Source of the DNA: Tepiditoga spiralis
GTDB taxonomy: Bacteria > Thermotogota > Thermotogae > Petrotogales > Petrotogaceae
DNA length: 64,000 nt
Direction of reading: 5' to 3'
Assembly: GCF_014701195.1 (NCBI RefSeq)
Contig: NZ_AP018712.1
Location: 1,630,501 to 1,694,500 of the forward strand
In this document: in pieces, positions 36,016 to 45,273 of the stretch
How positions within the stretch are numbered: the stretch's first letter is position 1
How the letters are laid out: each line of letters begins with the position of its first letter
Translations under genes and position numbers: made by a program
Notes under the pieces: model-generated
The model's database searches: none
Told to the model about the DNA's origin: nothing
The model's input: only the letters and a program-made list of their open reading frames with translations

Positions 36016-37526
36016 TGTCATTAATTATATTTTTTCTCATATTAACTTTTATAGTTGTTGTACATGAATTTGGTCACTTTTTGTTTTCAAGATTATTTGG
36101 AGTTAAGGTTGAAGAATTTGCCGTTGGTTTTGGACCAGCGTTTTTTAAAATAAAAGGTAAGAAAACTACATTTAGATTTAATGTATTTCCACTAGGAGGA
36201 TATGTTAGGCTTGCGGGTGAAGATGAATTAAGTGAGGATAAAGTTTCAGACGATCCAGAACTTTTAATAAATAAAAAACCATGGCAAAAATTTTTAATTG
36301 CTCTTGCTGGTCCAGCCTTTTCAATATTGTTGGGGTATTTTTTGTATGCATATATAGGTAGTTTTTATGGTTTTAATATTACTAAAATTCAAGCTGTTTC
36401 AAAAGATATGCCGGCTTATTCTGCTGGAATAGAAAGTGGAGATAAAATATTAAAAGTAAATGGTAAATATGCTTTTGATCCTATGGTTTTAAATCTTTCT
36501 TTAAAATCAGGAAAAAGTGTTTCTGTTGAACTTTTGAAAAAAAATGGATTACTTAAAAAAGTAAATGTAACCCCAAAACTTTCACAAGAACAAAATTCTA
36601 TTATATTAAATAAATTTAAAGGGAATATTGGTAATGAATTAAAGGGATTAAATGGTAGTTTAGAATATTCAAAGGTTCTAAAAAGAATGGAAATTGGAGA
36701 TCCTATTGAATTAAAAACAGAAGATGGTATATTAAAAGGTTTCTTGGAAAATAGTACAATTTCTCCGAGAAGATATATGATAGGTATTGCGTATGCTTAT
36801 GCTAGTAATATTATTTCAAAAGATACAACTCCATTTTTAAAAGGGGATAAGATTATAAGCATAGATGATAAACCAATAAATTTACCTTATGATATGAATA
36901 GCACTTTATTATCAAGGTTATATGATTCTATGGCAGAATTAAATTTAGAAAAAAATGATATTGAAATTTCTTTTGAAAAAAACAAAATAACAAAAGTTTT
37001 AATGCATAAAGATTTTATAAATATTAAAGTTATTAGAAATAATAAAGAATTTACTTTTAGTATTGATAAAAACAAATTGGAAAGTTTAACTAAACAAGGA
37101 GCAATAGTTATTCAAAAAAATATATATAAATTGAAACCTAGTGAATCTATTTCTGCCTCTATACAATGGACAAATACATTATTGAATACTATGATTGATT
37201 TTGTTGTTAGACTTTTTAGTGGAAAAGAAAATGTAAAGCAATTAACTAGTATAGTTGGAGTTGGAGTTATGGTTGATGAAGCCAGAAAAGAAGGAATACA
37301 ACAACTCTTAAGCTTAATTGCCTTAATTACATTAAATTTAGGAATTATAAATTTATTGCCTTTACCTGCTTTAGATGGTGGAAGAATAGTTTTTTCATTG
37401 ATTGAAATGATTACAAGAAAAAAAATAAATCCAAAGATTGAAGCAATAATTCATACGGTAGGATTTTTTATTTTATTTGCTTTTGGAATTTATATAATAT
37501 TCCAAGATATCTTTAGATTTTTTTAA
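36015..37526 (+). CDS. rseP: RseP-type site-2 intramembrane zinc protease
   Basis: 503 aa, longer than the usual ~450. It has the N-terminal HExxH motif in VVVHEFGHFLFS (about 16-21) and the second metal motif NLLPLPALDGGRI near the C-terminus. Between them are two PDZ-like regions (about 125-190, MPAYSAGIESGDKILKVNG, and 255-350, FLKGDKIISIDDKPI), the second with an insertion. It cleaves membrane proteins, typically anti-sigma factors. The GTG start has GGAGG 9 nt upstream. Confidence 0.93.
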   Translation: MSLIIFFLILTFIVVVHEFGHFLFSRLFGVKVEEFAVGFGPAFFKIKGKKTTFRFNVFPLGGYVRLAGEDELSEDKVSDDPELLINKKPWQKFLIALAGPAFSILLGYFLYAYIGSFYGFNITKIQAVSKDMPAYSAGIESGDKILKVNGKYAFDPMVLNLSLKSGKSVSVELLKKNGLLKKVNVTPKLSQEQNSIILNKFKGNIGNELKGLNGSLEYSKVLKRMEIGDPIELKTEDGILKGFLENSTISPRRYMIGIAYAYASNIISKDTTPFLKGDKIISIDDKPINLPYDMNSTLLSRLYDSMAELNLEKNDIEISFEKNKITKVLMHKDFINIKVIRNNKEFTFSIDKNKLESLTKQGAIVIQKNIYKLKPSESISASIQWTNTLLNTMIDFVVRLFSGKENVKQLTSIVGVGVMVDEARKEGIQQLLSLIALITLNLGIINLLPLPALDGGRIVFSLIEMITRKKINPKIEAIIHTVGFFILFAFGIYIIFQDIFRFF

Positions 37527-37539
37527 GGAGAGAATAAAT

Positions 37540-38586
37540 ATGTATTCAAGAAAAGAAGTTAAAGTTGGTAATGTTTATATTGGAGGAAATCATCCAATAA
37601 GTATTCAAAGTATGACAAATACTAATACGGCTGATGTAGAAAAAACAGTAAAACAAATAATTAATTTAAGTAATGCTGGAGCAGAATTAGTAAGAGTATC
37701 AGTTAGAACATTAGAAGATATTAATCCCTTAAAAGAAATTTTAAAAAATACTAATATACCCTTAATAGCTGATATTCATTTTGATTATAGAGTTGCAATT
37801 GAATCAATAAAAGCAGGAATTTCAAAAATAAGATTGAATCCAGGTAATATAGGATCTAAAGAAAAAGTAAAAGAAGTTGTAAAGGTTGCAAAAGAATATA
37901 AAATCCCTATAAGAGTTGGTGCAAATTCTGGGTCAATAGATAAAAATTTCATTAAATTAGATAGATGGAAGGCAATTGCCGAGAGTGCACTTGAAGAAGT
38001 TAAATTATTAGAAAATGAAGAGTTCAATGATATAGTTATTTCTTTGAAATCTTCTGATGCAAGGGAAACTTATTTGGCAAATAAATATGTAAAAGAAAAA
38101 GTAGATTATCCATTACATGTTGGTATAACAGAGGCAGGTGTTTATGAAGATTCTTTAATTTTATCTTCTGCTGGTATTGGATCTATGCTTTTAAATAATA
38201 TTGGAGATACTATAAGAATTTCTATGGCTGGTGATCCAATAAAAGAAGTAATTGCAGCAAAGAAGTTATTAACTTTATTGGGATTAAAAAAAGGTATAAG
38301 AGTTATAGCTTGCCCAACTTGTGCAAGGACAGAGTACAATGTTGAAGAAACTGCACTTTATATTAAGTCTATTGTTGAAGATTTTGAAGTAAAAAAAGAT
38401 TATACAATAGCAGTTATGGGATGCGTTGTTAATGGACCTGGAGAAGCTTCTCATGCTGATTTAGCAATTGCAGGATCTAAAAATAAATTAGCTTTATATA
38501 AAAAAGGAAAGTTATTAAATATGGTAAATAAAGAAAATATTAAGGAAGAAATATTAAAAATAATAAAAGAAAGTTTTGGTGATTAA
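37540..38586 (+). CDS. ispG: 4-hydroxy-3-methylbut-2-enyl diphosphate synthase (IspG/GcpE)
   Basis: 348 aa, the single-domain bacterial form. N-terminal VGNVYIGGNHPISIQSMTNT and the TIM-barrel LVRVSVRT / PLIADIHFDYRVA motifs are typical. C-terminal 4Fe-4S cysteines are in ACPTCARTEYNVEE and MGCVVNGPGEA. It catalyses the penultimate step of the MEP pathway. AAGGAGAG precedes the ATG, 13 nt after rseP. Confidence 0.97.
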   Translation: MYSRKEVKVGNVYIGGNHPISIQSMTNTNTADVEKTVKQIINLSNAGAELVRVSVRTLEDINPLKEILKNTNIPLIADIHFDYRVAIESIKAGISKIRLNPGNIGSKEKVKEVVKVAKEYKIPIRVGANSGSIDKNFIKLDRWKAIAESALEEVKLLENEEFNDIVISLKSSDARETYLANKYVKEKVDYPLHVGITEAGVYEDSLILSSAGIGSMLLNNIGDTIRISMAGDPIKEVIAAKKLLTLLGLKKGIRVIACPTCARTEYNVEETALYIKSIVEDFEVKKDYTIAVMGCVVNGPGEASHADLAIAGSKNKLALYKKGKLLNMVNKENIKEEILKIIKESFGD

Positions 38587-38587
38587 A

Positions 38588-39055
38588 TTGTTTATTAATC
38601 CTATGGGAGATAATAACAAACCAAATAATAGTAAAAAATCAAAAAAAATCAAAAAAAAAGGTACCAAAAGCATTCATAAAACTGCTGAAAATTCAGGTTT
38701 TTTTGATATATTAACAAATACTGAATATGAAATATCAGAAAAAGAATTAAAAAAATTAGTAGATAGTATTTTAGATTTAGGAAATAGATTTGTTCGATCT
38801 CCCACACAAAGAAATTTAAAAGAGTATAAGAGATCAATAAAAGAGTATTTAAAGAAAATAGAAAAAAGTATATATAAGGTAAGAGAAGGATTAAATCTTG
38901 ATGATGATATCCCAAGATTACACATTATTGCAGAAGTTGTTGATCAAAAAATTCAAAGTATAACTGATGCAATTATGAATAAAGAAAAAGATACTCTTTT
39001 TTATGCATCAAAGGTAGAAGAAATAAATGGATTATTATTAGATCTCTATAGGTAG
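38588..39055 (+). CDS. YaaR-like (DUF327) protein
   Basis: 155 aa if started at the TTG at 38588, which has GGTGAT 5 nt upstream; the ATG at 38603 has no ribosome site, and earlier TTG/GTG codons (38576, 38579) overlap ispG. The N-terminus is Lys-rich and probably disordered. The rest is helical with the DUF327 pattern LVDSILDLGNRFVRSPTQRNLKEYKRSIKEYLK and KLHI-like IPRLHIIAEVVDQKI. Function unknown. The order yaaR-holB-PSP1 matches Bacillus yaaR-holB-yaaT, which supports the call. Confidence 0.75.
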   Translation: MFINPMGDNNKPNNSKKSKKIKKKGTKSIHKTAENSGFFDILTNTEYEISEKELKKLVDSILDLGNRFVRSPTQRNLKEYKRSIKEYLKKIEKSIYKVREGLNLDDDIPRLHIIAEVVDQKIQSITDAIMNKEKDTLFYASKVEEINGLLLDLYR

Positions 39056-39063
39056 GTTTTTAT

Positions 39064-40050
39064 ATGAAAATATTAAATTTAAATAATTATAAAGGAACCT
39101 CATTATGTATTGTTTCTGATTTTAATGAACTTAACAGAATTTTTGTTATGGAATCTTTGAATAATGTTAAAAACTTTAATAAACTTGATTTATTAGATAT
39201 TAAACCCAAAAATGGGAATATAAAAATTTCTCAAATAAGAGAATTACAAGAATTTTTGTCTTATAAACCAAATTATTCAGATAAAAAAATAGTTATTATA
39301 AATAATATACATAGCATGAAGCTAGAATCTGCAAATGCTATGCTAAAAATAATTGAAGAACCTCCTAATTATGCAATTGTTATAGGAACGACAAATAATT
39401 GGAATAATGTTATAAATACAATTAAAAGTAGAATGCTTAAGGTTAATGTAAGCATTTCAAGTGATTTATATGAACAACTGAAAAATAAATTTAAAGATAA
39501 TATTAGATATGTTAAACTTTTTATTAAATATGATTATGGAATAGCTAATTATATTTTATCTAACACAAAAGAAGAAGTAAATGATATAATAGAAAATTAT
39601 ATTATAGATGAAAAAGATTTTGAATTTTATTTAAAAACTCTTACTTTTGAAAATAATGAAAAAAATAATATGATAAAAACATTTGCATATTTTAAAATTT
39701 TAAAATATTTATTCAATTTAAAAGAAATAGATTTTATTGATAAATTAGATGAAATAAATTCAATAAAAAATGATGTAGAAAAATTGTCCTTTTTAAAGAA
39801 TATATCAAAATTATCCAGTATTTTAATAAGAGATACACTTGTTTCAAAAATGACTTCAAAATGGAAGTATATGTGGAATTTAAATTTAATAGAATTTTTA
39901 GGTATTGAAAACTATAAATTTGATGTTTCTTGTGCTTTAGATACGTTAACTTATTTTAATGGTATAATAAATAGTAGAGTGTCTAATTACAATTTTAATA
40001 TGGAAATTTACACGCATTTTATACGTTTAAGACAAATATATAAAAAATAG
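39064..40050 (+). CDS. holB: DNA polymerase III delta-prime-like clamp-loader subunit
   Basis: 328 aa. It lacks a Walker A motif, as delta-prime subunits do. It keeps the core KISQIRELQEFLSYKP, KIVIINNIHSMKLESANAMLKIIEEPPNYAIVIGTTNN and the sensor-like NTIKSRM. The C-terminal half is diverged and helical. It opens the sliding clamp as part of the loader. AGGTAGG lies upstream. The neighbours DUF327 and PSP1 match the Bacillus layout. Confidence 0.82.
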   Translation: MKILNLNNYKGTSLCIVSDFNELNRIFVMESLNNVKNFNKLDLLDIKPKNGNIKISQIRELQEFLSYKPNYSDKKIVIINNIHSMKLESANAMLKIIEEPPNYAIVIGTTNNWNNVINTIKSRMLKVNVSISSDLYEQLKNKFKDNIRYVKLFIKYDYGIANYILSNTKEEVNDIIENYIIDEKDFEFYLKTLTFENNEKNNMIKTFAYFKILKYLFNLKEIDFIDKLDEINSIKNDVEKLSFLKNISKLSSILIRDTLVSKMTSKWKYMWNLNLIEFLGIENYKFDVSCALDTLTYFNGIINSRVSNYNFNMEIYTHFIRLRQIYKK

Positions 40051-40059
40051 GAGGAAAAT

Positions 40060-40899
40060 ATGATAGATCTTACTGCAGAGGTTTATGGAGTTGAGCTTTC
40101 ACATTTAGAAAAAATATATTATTTTTCATATATGGGTGATGAAACTTTAAATGTTGGGGATATGGTAATAATAAATAGTGATATGGGAGAAGATTTTGGA
40201 AAAATAGTTTTGGGTCCTAAAAGTATGTCATTTGAAAATATTGGATATGAACCTAATTCAATAATAAGAAAAGTTAATGATGAAGATATGGAAGTATTAA
40301 AAAATAACGAAAATGATGCAAAAGAAGTAACTGAATTTACAAAAATTAAAGCAAAAGAATTAAAATTAAAAATGAGAGTTTTATATTCAAGGTATAACTT
40401 AAATAGAACAAAGCTTGTAATATATTTTGGTGCTGATGCAAGAGTTGATTTTAGAGATTTAGTAAAGGAATTAGCCAAAGAGTATAGGTTAAGAATCGAA
40501 TTAAGACAAATAGGAATTAGAGATGAAGTAAAAATTAAAGGTTCTTTGGGTTTGTGTGGACAAATTGCTTGTTGTGCAAGATATAAAAGAGAGTTTGATT
40601 CAATAAAAATGGAACTTGCAAAAACACAACAAATGATGATAAATACAGCTAAAATATCTGGAAGATGTGGTAAATTATTATGTTGTTTGAAGTATGAAAA
40701 TGACTTTTATGAAGAAATATTAAAAGATGTTCCATATGAAAATACAACCATAGAATATGAAGGGAAACCTGCAAGAGTAGTTACTGTTAATGTTTTTTTG
40801 AAAGAAGTTACTTTACAATTAATAAAAGATAATCAACCAATTTTATTAAAAATACCTTTTGAATATTTTAAATCAATCAATAAAAATGATAAAGACTAA
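40060..40899 (+). CDS. PSP1-domain protein (YaaT/RicT family)
   Basis: 279 aa. The PSP1 C-terminal domain (about 60-150) is followed by the Cys-rich stretch GSLGLCGQIACCARY and GRCGKLLCCLKYE, a conserved Fe-S-binding signature. In Bacillus the homologue (YaaT/RicT) partners RicA/RicF and RNase Y in mRNA maturation; whether that holds here is unknown, as RicA/F are not in the window. AGGAGG precedes the ATG. Confidence 0.88.
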   Translation: MIDLTAEVYGVELSHLEKIYYFSYMGDETLNVGDMVIINSDMGEDFGKIVLGPKSMSFENIGYEPNSIIRKVNDEDMEVLKNNENDAKEVTEFTKIKAKELKLKMRVLYSRYNLNRTKLVIYFGADARVDFRDLVKELAKEYRLRIELRQIGIRDEVKIKGSLGLCGQIACCARYKREFDSIKMELAKTQQMMINTAKISGRCGKLLCCLKYENDFYEEILKDVPYENTTIEYEGKPARVVTVNVFLKEVTLQLIKDNQPILLKIPFEYFKSINKNDKD

Positions 40900-40911
40900 T
40901 GGAGGTGTAAT

Positions 40912-42801
40912 ATGAAAAAAAGTATTTCAGAGTTAAAAAAATTATCAAAAATTTGTAGAGGAGATATTTTGAAGATGACATATGTATCAAAATCAGGTCA
41001 TCCTGGTGGATCAATGTCTTCAATAGATATTTATTTATCCGTATTTAATAGAGCAAATATGAATCCCGAAAAACCATTTGATGTTAATAGAGATAAAACA
41101 ATAATAAGTCATGGCCACACTTCTCCTGGTGTTTATGCAGCACTTGGAAGATTAGGATTTTTTAATATAGAAGAAGCTTTAGCTGGTTTTAGACATCCAG
41201 GAAGTATTTTTGAAGGACATGTTACAAGAGGTATACCTGGTATAGAATGGTCTACTGGTAATCTTGGTCAAGGATTATCTGCTGGAGTTGGTATGGCACT
41301 TGCAGCAAAAAAATTAAATAATAATTCAAGAGTTTATGTGCTTTCTAGTGATGGTGAAAGTCCAAAAGGTCAAATAGCAGAAGCAAGAAGAACTGCAAAA
41401 AAAGAAAATTTAAATAATTTAACGGTTATAGTTGATTACAATGATATTCAAATTTCTGGTAGAGCAAGAGATGTTTTATATGTTGATATAGCAAGTGAAT
41501 ATAAATCTGCTGGCTGGAATATAATTGAAATAGATGGTCATAACTTTGAACAAATAAATGCAGCACTTGAAAGTGCTGAAAATTATAAATTGGGACCAAC
41601 AGCTATTATTGCAAAAACAATAATAGGTAAAGATGTTTCATTTATGGAAAACAGACACGAGTATCATGGTTCACCATTAAATGAAACTGAATTAGAAAAA
41701 GCATTAAAAGAATTAAATGTAGAAAACGATGTAAAAAAATACATTGAAATGAGAAATAAACTTACTCTTGAAAGAGATTCTCATAATTATAATAATGTAA
41801 AACTTGATGTAAATACTGGAAAACCAATTATGTATACAAGAGAAACTACTACTGATAATAGATCTGCTTGGGGAAATGCTGTTGCTGATTTAGCAGTTTT
41901 AAATAAAGATAAGTTCCCTGTTGTCACAATTGATTGTGATTTGAAGCCATCTGTTAAACTTGCAAAATTTGAAAAAGTAAATCCAGAAGGTTATGTACAA
42001 ATTGGAATTCAAGAACATAATGCAGCTACTATAGGTGGAGCTATGTCAACTTGTGGAGTATTAACTTTCTTTACTGATTTTGGAGTTTTTGGACTAGATG
42101 AAGTTTTCAATCAACAAAGATTAAATGATATAAATCATACAAATTTTAATACAGCGATAACTCATTGTGGTATTGATGTGGGTGAAGATGGAAAAACTCA
42201 TCATGCAATAAATTATATAGGTTTAGTTAGAAATATGTACAACACTCAATTAATAGTTCCTGCTGATCCTAATCAAACTGATAGGGCAATAAGATATGCC
42301 GCTTCTCATGAAGGAAATGTTATTACTGCAATGGGAAGATCTAAAATACCAGTTATTTTAAATGAAAATGGTGAAATATTCTTTAATGAAAATTATGAAT
42401 TTGAATATGGTAAAGCAGATATATTTAGGAAAGGAAAAGGTTTGACTATATTTACATATGGAAGTTTTGCTAATATGGCTGTAAATGCTGCAGATGAATT
42501 AAAAAAAGAAGGTATAAATATTTCTGTTGTTAACTTATCAACACCATTATCTATAAATGTAGAAGAAATAAAAGAATTTATAGAAGATAATATTGTAATA
42601 ACTTATGAAGATCATAATGTAAATAGTGGAATTGCTAATGAACTTTCTAAATTAATAGTAGAAAATGGATTAAAAGTTAAAAAAATTATAAATATGGGTG
42701 TTAATGAATATGCACCATCAGGATCTATTAAATATTTATTAAAATATTTTGGAATGGATGTAGAGTCTTTAATTAAAAAAATTAAGGAGTTAATGAAGTG
42801 A
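40912..42801 (+). CDS. tkt: Transketolase
   Basis: 629 aa, full-length single-chain enzyme. It is ThDP-dependent: SKSGHPGGSMSS at the N-terminus, GNLGQGLSAGVGMA, SSDGESPKGQIAEA ... VDYNDIQISGR (ThDP/Mg region), and IQEHNAATIGGAMS in the pyrimidine domain. It moves two-carbon units in the pentose phosphate pathway. GGAGGTG precedes the ATG. Its stop overlaps the rnc GTG start (GTGA). Confidence 0.95.
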   Translation: MKKSISELKKLSKICRGDILKMTYVSKSGHPGGSMSSIDIYLSVFNRANMNPEKPFDVNRDKTIISHGHTSPGVYAALGRLGFFNIEEALAGFRHPGSIFEGHVTRGIPGIEWSTGNLGQGLSAGVGMALAAKKLNNNSRVYVLSSDGESPKGQIAEARRTAKKENLNNLTVIVDYNDIQISGRARDVLYVDIASEYKSAGWNIIEIDGHNFEQINAALESAENYKLGPTAIIAKTIIGKDVSFMENRHEYHGSPLNETELEKALKELNVENDVKKYIEMRNKLTLERDSHNYNNVKLDVNTGKPIMYTRETTTDNRSAWGNAVADLAVLNKDKFPVVTIDCDLKPSVKLAKFEKVNPEGYVQIGIQEHNAATIGGAMSTCGVLTFFTDFGVFGLDEVFNQQRLNDINHTNFNTAITHCGIDVGEDGKTHHAINYIGLVRNMYNTQLIVPADPNQTDRAIRYAASHEGNVITAMGRSKIPVILNENGEIFFNENYEFEYGKADIFRKGKGLTIFTYGSFANMAVNAADELKKEGINISVVNLSTPLSINVEEIKEFIEDNIVITYEDHNVNSGIANELSKLIVENGLKVKKIINMGVNEYAPSGSIKYLLKYFGMDVESLIKKIKELMK

Positions 42802-43541
42802 AGGATAACAGTATAAAAATGACGAAAATGGAAGAAAAAAAAATAAATAAAATGATAAAAGAAATGAATTTGCCTGATTCAATAAACAAAACTCTATTAT
42901 TTGTTTCACTATGTCATACTTCATACGTGTTTGAAAAAGAAAATAAAGGAAGAAAAATTAATTCTAATGAAAGATTAGAATTTCTCGGAGATTCAGTGTT
43001 GGAACTCATAATCTCCGAGTTCCTTTATAATAATTATAGCCTTTCAGAGGGAGATATGTCGAAGATAAGAGCTACTGTTGGAAGTGAATTAATCTTAGCT
43101 GAAGCTGCATTAGAAATAAATTTAAATAAATATATATTTTTAGGGTTAGGAGAAGATAAACATGGTGGTAGAGAAAAACATTCTATATTATCTGATGCAA
43201 TGGAATCACATATAGCTTCAATATATCTATCTCTTGGATTTGATTTTACAAAAGATTATGTTTTAAATATATTAAATAAGTATATAAAAAAAGCAATAAA
43301 AGGCGAATTATTTTTAGATTATAAAACAAGATTACAAGAAATAACACAAGAAGTTTTTAAAGTATTACCTGAATATAAAATTATGAATTCTGAAGGACCT
43401 TCGCATTATAAATACTATAAAATAGCAGTCATAGTAAAAGAAAAAGTTTATGGAATTGGTGAAGGCCATTCAAAAAAAATAGCAGAACAACTTGCAGCAA
43501 AAAAAGCTTGTGAAAGGCTTACAAAAAATGAAGAAAATTAA
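42798..43541 (+). CDS. rnc: Ribonuclease III
   Basis: 247 aa from a GTG overlapping the tkt stop, with AAGGAG at 42784-42789. The signature ERLEFLGDSVLELIISEFLY (about 58-77) holds the catalytic acidic residues, and SDAMESHIASIYL carries the second set. A C-terminal dsRBD ends GIGEGHSKKIAEQLAAKKA. It cleaves double-stranded RNA in rRNA and mRNA processing. A 10-bp hairpin (42984-43019) lies on the signature motif, listed separately. Confidence 0.96.
   Translation: MKDNSIKMTKMEEKKINKMIKEMNLPDSINKTLLFVSLCHTSYVFEKENKGRKINSNERLEFLGDSVLELIISEFLYNNYSLSEGDMSKIRATVGSELILAEAALEINLNKYIFLGLGEDKHGGREKHSILSDAMESHIASIYLSLGFDFTKDYVLNILNKYIKKAIKGELFLDYKTRLQEITQEVFKVLPEYKIMNSEGPSHYKYYKIAVIVKEKVYGIGEGHSKKIAEQLAAKKACERLTKNEEN
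42984..43019 (+). other. GC-rich hairpin on the RNase III signature of rnc
   Basis: CTCGGAGATT (42984-42993) and exact complement AATCTCCGAG (43010-43019), 16-nt loop. Codons ctc, ctc, atc, tcc, gag, ttc cluster exactly here and are rare elsewhere in the window. A possible site for RNase III to act on its own mRNA. Confidence 0.65.
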
Positions 43542-44343
43542 ATTAATAAATTTAAAGAAAACAAAATCAATTTCTGTAACTGGAGAATATTGTTATTTAA
43601 ATTGTAATCATTGTAATAAACATTATTTAAAAGATATGAAAAAAATTAATGATATTGAAGATCTAATAAAAAATGGTTATACTTCTTTTCTAATGAGTGG
43701 TGGGATGAATGAAGAAATAAAAGTACCAGCCTATAATTTTTCAAAACAACTTTTAAAAATAAAAGAAAAGTATGGTATAAAGTATAATTTTCATACGGGA
43801 TTTATAAAAGAAGAAGAAATAGAAAAAATCAAAAATATTGCTGATACAATTTCTTATGACTTAGTAGGAAACAAACAAACAATGATTGATGTGTATAAAA
43901 TAAATAAGTTTAAAGAAATGTGGGAAACCTTTGAATTATTATTAAAAAATAATTTGAAAGTTAAACCACATATAACTATAGGTTTAAATGGTGGAAAACT
44001 TACACATGAAAATGATGCTTTAAAAAAATTAAAAAATTATAAAGATTATATAGATGAAATAATTTTTATTGTTTTTATACCAACAAAAGGAAGTTTTTTT
44101 GAAAATAATAATCCACCAGAACTTGACAAAGTAATAGAAATAATAAAAACAACAAAAAAAGAATTTAGTAATCATACCATAACTTTGGGCTGTATGCAGC
44201 CTAAAGGATCTTATAGATTAAACTTACAATTAAAAGCTATTGATTATGTCGATAAATTAGTACAACCTGTAAACTCTGTAATAAAAGAATGTATTAAAAG
44301 AAACTATGATATAGAATATGGAGATGAATGTTGTGCCTTTTGA
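43528..44343 (+). CDS. Radical SAM protein, BioB-related (COG1856-like)
   Basis: 271 aa from the ATG at 43528, overlapping the rnc end by 14 nt; a longer frame from 43492 lies within rnc. The cluster motif CYLNCNHC (CxxxCxxC, about 20-27) is followed by SFLMSGGMNEE and the barrel. The C-terminus ends DECCAF, a second Cys motif. This fits the uncharacterised biotin-synthase-like family; some relatives may be lipoyl synthases of the LipS type, which I cannot confirm. It overlaps the next radical SAM gene by 26 nt. A hairpin lies at 44183-44206. Confidence 0.75.
   Translation: MKKIKLINLKKTKSISVTGEYCYLNCNHCNKHYLKDMKKINDIEDLIKNGYTSFLMSGGMNEEIKVPAYNFSKQLLKIKEKYGIKYNFHTGFIKEEEIEKIKNIADTISYDLVGNKQTMIDVYKINKFKEMWETFELLLKNNLKVKPHITIGLNGGKLTHENDALKKLKNYKDYIDEIIFIVFIPTKGSFFENNNPPELDKVIEIIKTTKKEFSNHTITLGCMQPKGSYRLNLQLKAIDYVDKLVQPVNSVIKECIKRNYDIEYGDECCAF
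44183..44206 (+). other. GC-rich hairpin inside the BioB-related gene
   Basis: CTTTGGGCTG pairs with CAGCCTAAAG (10 bp, one G-U) around TATG. Codons ggc and cag are rare in this genome. The arm sequence resembles the stem ahead of glpK (25966-25985). Confidence 0.55.
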
Positions 44344-45265
44344 ACCATCGTATATAAAATTATATAAAAATGGTGAATTACATAAAAGAAGAGATGAATT
44401 ATATAAAAAATTAACTGAATGCGATTTATGTCCAATTAATTGTAAAGTAAATAGAAAAAATAATATTGGTTTTTGTTTAGCTAATGATAAGATTAAAATA
44501 TCAGAATATGTTTTATATCCAGGTGAAGAACCACCATTAACAGGAAGTACTGGAGCAGGTGGTGTTTTTTTTAGTGGATGTAATATGAAATGTATTTATT
44601 GTCAAAATTTTAAATTTAGTCAAGAAGGAAATGGAAAGTATATATCTGTTAAGAAATTAAAAGAAATATTTTTGGAATTACAAAACGAAAAAAAAGCCTC
44701 TAATCTTGATTTAATAACAGCAACGCCATATTTACCATTTATATTTGATGCGTTGATAATGGCTATAGAAGAAGGGTTTAAATTACCTATAGTTTGGAAT
44801 ACATCATCATATGAAAAGCAAGATACTTTAAAATATTTAAAAGATGTTGTAGATATATATTTAGCGGATATAAGATATACATCAAATATTATAGGTAAAA
44901 AATATTCAAAAGTAGATAATTATTGGACTAATTCAAAAAAATCTTTAATTGAAATGTACAATCAAATAAGTAACGATTTTATTATTGAAAACAATATCTT
45001 AAAAAGAGGAATAATACTTAGAATATTAGTATTACCAAATAATATAAGGCAAGCAAAAGAAGCTTTGAAGTTTATAAAGTATGATTTATCAGAAGATTTA
45101 CATATAAGCTTAATGGATCAGTATGTACCAGTTTATAAAGCAAGAGAAACAAAAGAGTTATCAAGATTTTTAAAAAGAGAAGAGTATGATGAAGTTGTTG
45201 AATTAATGAAAAATTTAGAATTAAAAAATGGATGGATACAACATCATAAATTATTAGGGGATTGA
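44318..45265 (+). CDS. Radical SAM protein, PflX-like (pyruvate-formate-lyase-activase homologue)
   Basis: 315 aa from the ATG at 44318. Alternatives are the ATG at 44324 or the GTG at 44333, which has GGAG 9 nt ahead. The N-terminal Cys set is CDLCPINCKVNRKNNIGFC. The cluster motif is GAGGVFFSGCNMKCIYCQN (CxxxCxxC). A TIM-barrel remainder follows (ITATPYLPFIFDAL, YLADIRYT). This matches the PflX family of unknown target. It overlaps the BioB-related gene, so the two probably act together. The PAS regulator gene follows 8 nt later. Confidence 0.85.
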   Translation: MEMNVVPFEPSYIKLYKNGELHKRRDELYKKLTECDLCPINCKVNRKNNIGFCLANDKIKISEYVLYPGEEPPLTGSTGAGGVFFSGCNMKCIYCQNFKFSQEGNGKYISVKKLKEIFLELQNEKKASNLDLITATPYLPFIFDALIMAIEEGFKLPIVWNTSSYEKQDTLKYLKDVVDIYLADIRYTSNIIGKKYSKVDNYWTNSKKSLIEMYNQISNDFIIENNILKRGIILRILVLPNNIRQAKEALKFIKYDLSEDLHISLMDQYVPVYKARETKELSRFLKREEYDEVVELMKNLELKNGWIQHHKLLGD

Positions 45266-45273
45266 GGTGGGAA

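Noticed and set aside
39308-39340. CATAGCAT/ATGCTATG inverted repeat in holB
   Set aside because: An 8-bp stem with a 17-nt loop is within chance expectation.
43528-44343. Annotating the first radical SAM gene as biotin synthase
   Set aside because: It has the CxxxCxxC motif and general resemblance, but no other bio genes are nearby, and the DECCAF tail points to the uncharacterised relatives.
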